Shown: piece after piece, positions 58,466-64,000 of the stretch
Layout of the letters: each line of letters opens with the position of its first letter
How positions within the stretch are numbered: position 1 is the stretch's first letter
NCBI GenBank assembly: GCA_902781095.1
Contig: CACZHW010000011.1
Span: forward strand, 27,312 to 91,311
Length of the DNA: 64,000 nucleotides
Direction: 5' to 3'
Source of the DNA: an uncultured Eubacteriales bacterium
Lineage (GTDB): Bacteria; Bacillota; Clostridia; Christensenellales; Aristaeellaceae
The notes under the pieces: generated by a model
What the model was told of the DNA's origin: nothing
The model's input: the letters and a program-made list of their open reading frames with translations, nothing else
The model's database searches: none
Position numbers and translations under genes: made by a program

Positions 58466-59404
58466 TCATTCTTTCTTGTCGGCAGGGGGATACTGGGCCA
58501 GCTGCTCTTCCACCGCCGCCCGGTCGTAATACACGGCGACCAGCGTCACCGGGTCAATGACGCCTGTTTCCTCCAGGCCGTAATCCTTTTGCAGCCGCTT
58601 GACCGCGCTTTCCATATCCGCGTCGAAGGTACCGTCCGGCGCGCCTTTAAGGTAACCCCGATCGATCAGCGCCCGGCGCGCCTTCAGGATTCCGCCGGTA
58701 CCCATGCCGGTGCGGCTGTTGCCCCCGTACCAGTCCAGGATATGGCTGACCAGTTTCTCAAGTTCTTCCGTATTTTCAAAATCCGGGGGATTCTTCCAGA
58801 ATTTGCTGGGATGGCCGGACAAAGAGGTAGACCGCCCCGGAGACAGGGTTTTCTTCACGCTGTACGTATTCCCGCTGTCGGAAAGATGGTAGGCGAAGAA
58901 GGTCACCTCGCTGGAATAGCCCTTGGTGGTATAGCCGCCGCCGCTGTAGTTGCCGTAGAATTTGTACAGCTGCCTGGCGGAAATCAGGAGATCCGCCTGA
59001 TCGGGGTCCTCCACGAACCGGATGGCCCCCCGGGAAGCTTCCTCGATTTCCCCGGCCCATTCCTTCAGATACTTGGTGATGGAGGAAACCAGGCCCTTTT
59101 CGCGTACGGAATACATGCCGTCCTTGTTGATGCCCACCTCGCAGTCCAGGCTGGTGACCATGTAGGCGTTCAGCGGCATGGGGTCTGCCGGGATATACCA
59201 GTCGTTGATTGCGGCAGGCTCTGTCCAACTGATCTTCTCATCTTCCAGGCCGTATTTCGAAGCCAGGCTCTGCATCCTGTCGTAGCCAAGGGCCGGAGTT
59301 CCCCGGGACAGGCCGGGGTCAAACGCTTCCTCCATAAGCCCCCGGACGGGTGTCAGCGTCAGGCAAAGCGTCAGCGCCAGTAGGATAATGGCAGACCTTT
59401 TCAT
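58466..59404 (-). CDS. Secreted protein with C-terminal peptidoglycan-binding domain
   Basis: 312 residues: signal peptide (MKRSAIILLALTLCLTLTPV), an unassigned domain of about 200 residues (TSLDCEVGINKDGMYSVREK, then LISARQLYKFYGNYSGGGYT), and a PG_binding_1 domain near 235-290 (ARRALIDRGYLKGAPDGTFD, AVKRLQKDYGLEETGVIDP). It should sit at the cell wall. AAAGGAGGG precedes the ATG. It ends a minus-strand run of secreted or membrane proteins (61427 to 58466) that may be one transcript, and is convergent with the protease gene. Confidence 0.78.
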   Translation of the reverse strand: MKRSAIILLALTLCLTLTPVRGLMEEAFDPGLSRGTPALGYDRMQSLASKYGLEDEKISWTEPAAINDWYIPADPMPLNAYMVTSLDCEVGINKDGMYSVREKGLVSSITKYLKEWAGEIEEASRGAIRFVEDPDQADLLISARQLYKFYGNYSGGGYTTKGYSSEVTFFAYHLSDSGNTYSVKKTLSPGRSTSLSGHPSKFWKNPPDFENTEELEKLVSHILDWYGGNSRTGMGTGGILKARRALIDRGYLKGAPDGTFDADMESAVKRLQKDYGLEETGVIDPVTLVAVYYDRAAVEEQLAQYPPADKKE

Positions 59405-59419
59405 GATGGTTTCCCTCCT

Positions 59420-60322
59420 TTATTTGATTTCAACAGATTGAATCACGTGTTCCGGCATACCGCACGCTTCCTCCCCCATGAACATCAGCGCCAGGGCCGT
59501 CCTGCCGCTGCCGATCGCATAGAAGGCCATGGGCCCGCCCGATACGGTGCCCCGGATCACCGCCGCATTCCGCCCGCCGATCTCTGTCATTTCGGCGTTG
59601 GGCTCCACCTTTGTGGATTTAGGCAAGGCGTTTGCCGCGATGACGGGCGCCATCTTGTCGGAATACTCGACATCCAGGGCGTAGCTTTTTACCATGATGA
59701 TGCAGTTGGGATCGTCCGGATTGATGAAGGCCACGGCAGTCCCCTGATCCAGCATGCTGTAATGAGCGGGATAATCCAGGGCAAACACAGCGTTTTCCCA
59801 TCGCATATAACCTTCCGCGCTCTCCGCGGGCGCATCGCCCAGCAGCTCCACCGAATCCAGGAAATCCCCTTCCAGCGCAATGGCCGCGTTCCCGACCAGC
59901 ACAAAACCGATCAGATGCCGGTTCCCTGAAAGGATCAGCATCACAGCCTCCTGCCCGGTCGCACGCCAGGAACCCAACGCCCTGATTCCGTGCAGCTCAC
60001 CGCTCTGCATCAGGGTGTATTCCCCGGTAAGGGCCAGGTTTTTGCCGCCGTATGAAGCGATCCAGTCCTCGGCCAGCGGCGCGTCATGTTCCGCGTCGCC
60101 GGTAAACGCATAGAGGTCGCTGATCAGGGCAAAGGTAAGCACAGCGCTGTCCCGGCCCGGCGAGCCCAGCACGATATCCCCGTTATCGGCAGTCTCACAG
60201 GTCCATGAGGCCGGATAGCGGAACGCGTAGAGTGCATCGCGGTATTCCGCCGTTTCCTCCGCAAATGCAGCTGCCGCACAGATCAGAATCAACGCGATAC
60301 AGATCGCTGACATCTGTTTCAT
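59420..60322 (-). CDS. Secreted protein with two PsbP/DUF1795-like repeats
   Basis: 300 residues. After a signal peptide (MKQMSAICIALILICAAAAFA) two similar halves appear. Each begins with the same pattern: YRDALYAFRYPASWTC near residue 26 and MRWENAVFALDYPAHYSML near 175, the usual opening of PsbP-like or DUF1795 domains. The second half ends ALALMFMGEEACGMPEHVIQ. An internal duplication is likely. No catalytic residues can be named. It lies 15 bp upstream of the peptidoglycan-binding protein gene, probably in the same operon. Confidence 0.65.
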   Translation of the reverse strand: MKQMSAICIALILICAAAAFAEETAEYRDALYAFRYPASWTCETADNGDIVLGSPGRDSAVLTFALISDLYAFTGDAEHDAPLAEDWIASYGGKNLALTGEYTLMQSGELHGIRALGSWRATGQEAVMLILSGNRHLIGFVLVGNAAIALEGDFLDSVELLGDAPAESAEGYMRWENAVFALDYPAHYSMLDQGTAVAFINPDDPNCIIMVKSYALDVEYSDKMAPVIAANALPKSTKVEPNAEMTEIGGRNAAVIRGTVSGGPMAFYAIGSGRTALALMFMGEEACGMPEHVIQSVEIK

Positions 60323-60339
60323 GGATACACGCCCCCTGA

Positions 60340-60645
60340 TCAGCCTTGTTTCCGGATTGCTACCAGTTTTTTTGCCAGTTCCCGGCTTCCGTTTTTTGCT
60401 TCATGAAAAGCTTCATTCATGTTGATGGCGCTGATGCAAAGGTCGAGCCCCTGCATAAAGGGTATGGCCGCCCCCTCTTTGATGGTTTCAGCCATTGCGC
60501 TCATCATGGCGCTCGTTTCGCCCGGCACGCGGGCCGCCGTGGTGTTCAGCTCCTCAACCAGCAGCGCTATCTCTTCCGCAGAAAGCAGCGTCTTCAGCTC
60601 GATGGGCTGCAGGTCCTTCTTTTTCCCAAATCCAAAAAGTCCCAT
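60340..60645 (-). CDS. Small cytoplasmic protein of unknown function
   Basis: 101 residues with a GLFGFGKKK start typical of small bacterial cytosolic or phage-shock-like proteins, followed by helices (IELKTLLSAEEIALLVEELN, MMSAMAETIKEGAAIPFMQG). No membrane span. GGAGG lies 7 nt before the ATG. It sits 17 bp before the PsbP-like gene. I do not recognise a family. Confidence 0.65.
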   Translation of the reverse strand: MGLFGFGKKKDLQPIELKTLLSAEEIALLVEELNTTAARVPGETSAMMSAMAETIKEGAAIPFMQGLDLCISAINMNEAFHEAKNGSRELAKKLVAIRKQG

Positions 60646-60770
60646 GGTCGTACCTCCTCTTCAATCGGATGGAATCGCAATGCCTTTCTCGGTTTTACTT
60701 CCATACCCGTCTGTACGCTTTGGCACTTCGTACCGGACGCGGTCATACGCTCCGGAATCCGCGTGTCACG

Positions 60771-61427
60771 TTATCCCCTCCGGGGGATGTCCACGTGGAT
60801 TACGCTGCCGATTCCAAGCATCAGCGTAGCGTCCATATGCGGATTCAGTACGCCGCCGTATCGCTTCTCCATCAGCGCCGGATCGGAATAGGCCTTCTTC
60901 GACCGGCTGCGGTTCAGGATGATGACCGCCGCGACTGCTGCGATGCACAGCAGCTCGGAGCCGGAAACCAGGCCCGGGGAAACCCGTGTTTGTCCGCCGG
61001 CAGCCGACAGAGCCACCGTAAAAGTGAACACGAACAGGATGAGGAAAACCAGCCCGACGATGATCCCTGCAAACGCCTTGGGATACAGGGTCCGGCGTTT
61101 CTCCGGCATATCGACGATCTGGCGCAGGCCGCACTTCGGGCAGAGCACCTTCCCGCTCACGTTTTTGCCGGATTGATCCAGCAGGACCCGCAGATCCCCC
61201 TGCTCCAGGAAATTCGTGATGGCCTTGATCTGTTGATCCGCCGACGCAGCGAGGTTCTGCCGGGCAAACGTCCCGGCTGCGCTGCTGTTGTAACCGCGCA
61301 CCGTCGCCTGCGCGGAGAGCAGGGCCGTTCTGCCCACGGTGCTGTGCTGTCCGCACTTGGGGCAGGTGAACGACAGCGCGACGGGGACCTTGATGGACGC
61401 AGTGGAAGTGGTATAGGCTTTGGCCAT
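60771..61427 (-). CDS. Membrane protein with two zinc-ribbon CPKCG motifs
   Basis: 218 residues. The cytoplasmic N-terminal part has CPKCG near residues 22-26 and again near 96-100 (VLCPKCGLRQIV), probably one split zinc ribbon. Two hydrophobic segments follow (AFAGIIVGLVFLILFVFTF and SELLCIAAVAAVIILN). The C-terminus is short and soluble. AAAGGAG precedes the ATG. It is the first gene of the run that continues with the 101-residue protein, the PsbP-like and the PG-binding proteins, with a 125-bp gap after it. Function unknown. Confidence 0.65.
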   Translation of the reverse strand: MAKAYTTSTASIKVPVALSFTCPKCGQHSTVGRTALLSAQATVRGYNSSAAGTFARQNLAASADQQIKAITNFLEQGDLRVLLDQSGKNVSGKVLCPKCGLRQIVDMPEKRRTLYPKAFAGIIVGLVFLILFVFTFTVALSAAGGQTRVSPGLVSGSELLCIAAVAAVIILNRSRSKKAYSDPALMEKRYGGVLNPHMDATLMLGIGSVIHVDIPRRG

Positions 61428-61512
61428 GGGCTTCTCTCCTTTCGATTCCCCTCAATGGGCTGACAGCACTCACCCGGAGACCGGTCAGGCAGGAACGATC
61501 AAAAGGCGCTGC

Positions 61513-61546
61513 CTGTCTGTCAAAATTGTAACCGGATGACAGACAG
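61513..61546. repeat. Perfect 10-bp inverted repeat upstream of the zinc-ribbon gene
   Basis: CTGTCTGTCA (61513-61522) and TGACAGACAG (61537-61546) with a 14-bp spacer. On the minus strand it contains TTGACA. It may be an operator, or part of the adjoining terminator. Confidence 0.45.
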
Positions 61547-61581
61547 AAAAACAGTGCCGATGGTCATTCCATTCGGCACTG
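61547..61581 (-). terminator. Terminator of the sensor/kinase/regulator operon
   Basis: A 9-bp stem CAGTGCCGA/TCGGCACTG (61552-61560, 61573-61581) followed on the minus strand by TTTTTCTG. Confidence 0.8.
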
Positions 61582-61610
61582 AACTTTGGCACTGCGGGTT
61601 TTTTAATTCT

Positions 61611-62240
61611 TCAATCGACGATATGCTTTTCGACGGCATACCTGGCCAGCTGGGCGCGGCTGATACAGCCGGTCTTGCTGAACAGCAGGGAGATCATGTT
61701 TTTGACCGTTCCGGGGCGCAAACTCAGTCGGCTGGCAATCTCCGCGTTGGTCATCCCCTGGCAGACGAACTGGAGGATTTCCATCTCGCGCTGCGTAAAA
61801 TCGGCCTCTGCCTTCCGGGTCAGGCTCTGCTTCAGATGCTCCATGACCTCTTTGTCGTAAACGTTCATGCCTCCCAGTATGGAAAGCAGCGAGGCCTTCA
61901 GCTTGTCCGGCTCTATCACCTTTAACAGGAAGCCGTTGCAGCCCGCTTCCATCGCCTGCCGGACCGTCTCCTCATCATCAAAGGTGGTCAGCGCCACAAA
62001 GCGCATTTCAAGCATCTGTGATTTGACATTGGAAATAACCTCCGGCCCGGACATCTTCGGCATCTGCATATCCAGGATAACGAGGTCCGGCTTGAGCTTT
62101 CTGCAGAGTTCTTCGGCTTCTGCACCATCTGATGCCACGCCTACGACCTCAAACTCCTCCCATCTGCCGATCGTCAGCCGCAGCCCCTCCGTCATCAACG
62201 GATGATCGTCCGCAAGCAGTACCCGGATCTTCCCGCTCAT
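61611..62240 (-). CDS. NarL/LuxR family response regulator
   Basis: 209 residues. Receiver: acidic pocket LLADDHPLMTEGLRL, phospho-Asp in LVILDMQMPKMSG, Thr in ALTTFDDEE, Lys in FLLKVIEPDKL. Output: LuxR-type helix-turn-helix with FTQREMEILQFVCQGMTNAE and IASRLSLRPGTVKNMISLLF. GGGGAGG lies before the ATG. The start lies 92 bp inside the end of the kinase gene. It is the last gene of the operon, before a strong terminator. Confidence 0.93.
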   Translation of the reverse strand: MSGKIRVLLADDHPLMTEGLRLTIGRWEEFEVVGVASDGAEAEELCRKLKPDLVILDMQMPKMSGPEVISNVKSQMLEMRFVALTTFDDEETVRQAMEAGCNGFLLKVIEPDKLKASLLSILGGMNVYDKEVMEHLKQSLTRKAEADFTQREMEILQFVCQGMTNAEIASRLSLRPGTVKNMISLLFSKTGCISRAQLARYAVEKHIVD

Positions 62241-63186
62241 GAAGCATACCTCCCCATTTTACTACAACGCCAAAACCCTTGCCTTCTTCTGCCTCAAAGT
62301 AAACCTGCCCGCCCGAATTGCGGACGTTCTCTTCCATGGTTTTAAGACCGAATCCCTTTTCCAGGATACCGTGAAAGTGTCCGTTATCTGTAATCCGCAG
62401 CGTCAGGTTTCCCTTTGTCATCTGCACTTCGATGGTCAGCCTGTCCGCCAGGGAATGGGAGAGGGTATTGTGATACGCCTCCCTGCACACCCCCAGGATC
62501 ACATCATACAAGCCGGCGGCATAGGGCGGCTCTTCTCCGGCAATGCGCAGACGGATCGGAAACGGGCTGGTATTTCGAAATGCCTCCAGCATTTCCGCCA
62601 GTGAATCGTAGCGGCGTTCGACCCGGCCTTTTTCCACACAGCGGCAAATGGCGATGCCCTCGTCGATCAGGCGGTTGTATTTCTCCATATCACTGTCCCG
62701 AAGCTGCAGACACATCCGGGAGATCGTGTTCAGCGCGGTGATCGCGTGTCCCGCTCCGTCATGGATCGTCCGCGCGATGCGCAGCTGCTCTTCATAATCC
62801 GTCAGCACCCTCACCTGGCGGGCGTATTCCTCCAGTTCCGCATTCGCATGCATCTGCTTCTTCGTCAGCACGTCCAGCTCGGCTCTTCTTTGCCGTTGCT
62901 GCTCGACAAGCCGCTCCCTTTCCGTAATGTCGACGAGATAGACGACGTGTCCGCCCTGAATGCCGTCAACGCATACATTCGATACGCTGCGCTGGAACAC
63001 CCGGCCGTGACGGGCATAGACGCCGCAGGGCCTGTCCCGACAGTCCGGCATATACCTCGTGAGGTTTCTCCCCTTTTTCAGCCCTTCAAACGGTCCGGGG
63101 CGGTTATAGTCGAGGATGTACCAATAGCTGTCCGTAATGATAACCGTATCCGGCAGCAATCGATAGGCCTGCTCCAGCTCTTCCAT
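62149..63186 (-). CDS. Sensor histidine kinase (HisKA_3-like), PAS-containing, soluble
   Basis: About 345 residues. An N-terminal PAS-like region (LPDTVIITDSYWYILDYNRP) is followed by a coiled coil, the phosphoacceptor helix RIARTIHDGAGHAITALNTI with His followed by Asp, and a degenerate ATPase: VCREAYHNTLSHS for the N box, ITDNGHFHGILEKGFGLKTM for the G boxes. No membrane span, so it must get its signal from the membrane sensor encoded just upstream (4-bp overlap region). The reading frame runs about 30 codons past the usual family end and overlaps the regulator gene. ATG 63186 has AGAGGAG 7 nt upstream; 63192 is too close to it. Confidence 0.85.
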   Translation of the reverse strand: MEELEQAYRLLPDTVIITDSYWYILDYNRPGPFEGLKKGRNLTRYMPDCRDRPCGVYARHGRVFQRSVSNVCVDGIQGGHVVYLVDITERERLVEQQRQRRAELDVLTKKQMHANAELEEYARQVRVLTDYEEQLRIARTIHDGAGHAITALNTISRMCLQLRDSDMEKYNRLIDEGIAICRCVEKGRVERRYDSLAEMLEAFRNTSPFPIRLRIAGEEPPYAAGLYDVILGVCREAYHNTLSHSLADRLTIEVQMTKGNLTLRITDNGHFHGILEKGFGLKTMEENVRNSGGQVYFEAEEGKGFGVVVKWGGMLHEREDPGTACGRSSVDDGGAAADDRQMGGV

Positions 63187-63188
63187 TT

Positions 63189-64000
63189 TCATTCTCCTCT
63201 GAGCTGCGTCACGGCGCTGCGGATCGCCTCGATCCCTTCCCGCGTCAAGTCCAGGTTTTCCCGGAGCGCAGCTTCCGCCTTTCCGGGGTCCGACCCGGCC
63301 GTATGGAGGTTTTCTTCCACTCTCCGGAATACGTCGTCCGCCAACTCCCGGGTGGACGCAATCAGTTCCTGTCTGCGCCTGATCTTTTCCGGATCCGGCA
63401 GGGTTCCCAGATAGGCGTCTATATTCCGCCTCGCTTCGTCAAGCCCCGTACGAAGCGCTTCCAGTTCGCGGATCTGCCTTTCCAGCTCAGACTGCTCCCG
63501 GTGGATACCGCTCATGTCCGTAGCGGCGACCAGAACGGACGGGCTGCCGGCCAGCGGCATGACGTCGACGGTCATATGCCTGCCGTTGAAATCGTCTTCA
63601 AGGCTGCCCGGCGCATCGGACAGCCCCGCGGCAATCTGCCGCAATGCCCCTTCGTATCCGTGTGCCGCAGCACGGTTGACATAGCTCCAATCCCCTTTGG
63701 ACGAATCGTAGATGCCGATGGGGTGTTCCGTCTGATCGATGACCTCCCGGATGGACAGAGAAACGATGTTGACATAGTGATGCTTAAAGATGATCTGATA
63801 CAGGCTGGCAACGCAAATGGTCATGACGATGGGCGTGTAATCAAAACGGTCGATGCCGCTGACGGACCGGATCAGGATTGCCGCAACCGGAAGAAGCGGG
63901 AACAGGGAGAACATGATGAGTTGTTTCAGCCGGTCGCGGCCCGTCCTGAGAACAAACCGGATTGAAACGATATAGCCCGCCAGCAGCAGCAGAAAAGACC
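63189..64000 (-). CDS. Membrane sensor with 7TM-type N-terminus and long coiled coil, partial
   Basis: The gene enters from the right edge; at least 270 codons are inside. Visible are three membrane segments (GYIVSIRF region, FSLFPLLPVAAILIR, YTPIVMTICVASLYQIIF), matching the end of a HisKA_7TM sensor. A PAS-like domain (about 90 residues) and a long Glu/Arg-rich coiled coil ending LTREGIEAIRSAVTQLRGE follow. No kinase domain is present. Its stop overlaps the start region of the separate kinase, so sensing and catalysis are on two chains. Confidence 0.75.
   Translation of the reverse strand, partial: SFLLLLAGYIVSIRFVLRTGRDRLKQLIMFSLFPLLPVAAILIRSVSGIDRFDYTPIVMTICVASLYQIIFKHHYVNIVSLSIREVIDQTEHPIGIYDSSKGDWSYVNRAAAHGYEGALRQIAAGLSDAPGSLEDDFNGRHMTVDVMPLAGSPSVLVAATDMSGIHREQSELERQIRELEALRTGLDEARRNIDAYLGTLPDPEKIRRRQELIASTRELADDVFRRVEENLHTAGSDPGKAEAALRENLDLTREGIEAIRSAVTQLRGE

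Noticed and set aside
62149..62240. The 92-bp kinase/regulator overlap as a recoding signal
   Set aside because: No slippery sequence or hairpin was noticed; loss of an earlier kinase stop codon is a simpler explanation.

Overview
The window looks like chromosome from an uncultured, GC-rich, anaerobic Clostridia-type Firmicute, probably a gut lineage. The evidence is a Firmicute housekeeping block (darA-holB-ricT, divIC with a Ppx/GppA gene), Sec-secreted flavoproteins, rubredoxin and ferredoxin proteins, substrate-binding proteins with Gram-positive style signals, and no outer-membrane or aerobic respiratory genes. No phage, plasmid backbone or CRISPR array is visible. Taxonomy is inferred from gene content only.

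Layout. 0-10.4 kb is mainly core: the edge of a response regulator, a secreted Met/Gly-rich protein, a TetM-like GTPase, tRNA-Met and tRNA-fMet, divIC-ppx, a hydrolase/peptidase/CapA operon and darA-holB-ricT. 10.5-14 kb holds two related GT39-like membrane proteins that look AT-richer. 14-20 kb holds an orphan binding protein, G1P dehydrogenase, a composite extragenic repeat and a TAXI-TRAP transporter. 20-30.9 kb is an accessory redox/hydrolase region (MBL-rubredoxin fusion, glutathione peroxidase, two flavodoxins, aldo/keto reductase, CoA transferase, several alpha/beta hydrolases). It is littered with gene stumps: MarR, acetyltransferase, SDR, TetR, amidohydrolase and CMD fragments, some joined end to end. 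31-35 kb is LysR plus a complete tripartite tricarboxylate transporter. 35-39.9 kb holds a tocopherol-cyclase-like protein, a macrodomain/SirTM ADP-ribosylation pair, a glutaredoxin-like protein and an HxlR regulator.

40-44.6 kb is the most unusual part: a tightly coupled three-gene operon (acyl reductase-AMP ligase fusion, unknown protein, GMC oxidoreductase with a ferredoxin-like Cys cluster). Two of its genes are each split by one in-frame TAG codon while the reading frame and the family motifs continue beyond it. TAG ends only two other genes here (holB and egsA). 44.6-53 kb holds a secreted FMN/FAD reductase, a frameshifted ZIP transporter, NhaC, a large hybrid sensor kinase and a Cas4-like nuclease. 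53-64 kb holds a MerR regulator, an FNR-like regulator with a ferredoxin protein and a well-placed operator, a secreted papain-like protease, a 60-bp palindromic mini-element with IS3-like ends, a run of secreted or membrane proteins of unknown role, and a three-gene split sensor/kinase/regulator system cut by the right edge.

Functional picture: uptake of organic acids (TAXI-TRAP, tripartite carriers), flavin- and Fe-S-based redox metabolism, many one-component regulators next to their targets with visible operators, and active gene decay in the accessory parts.
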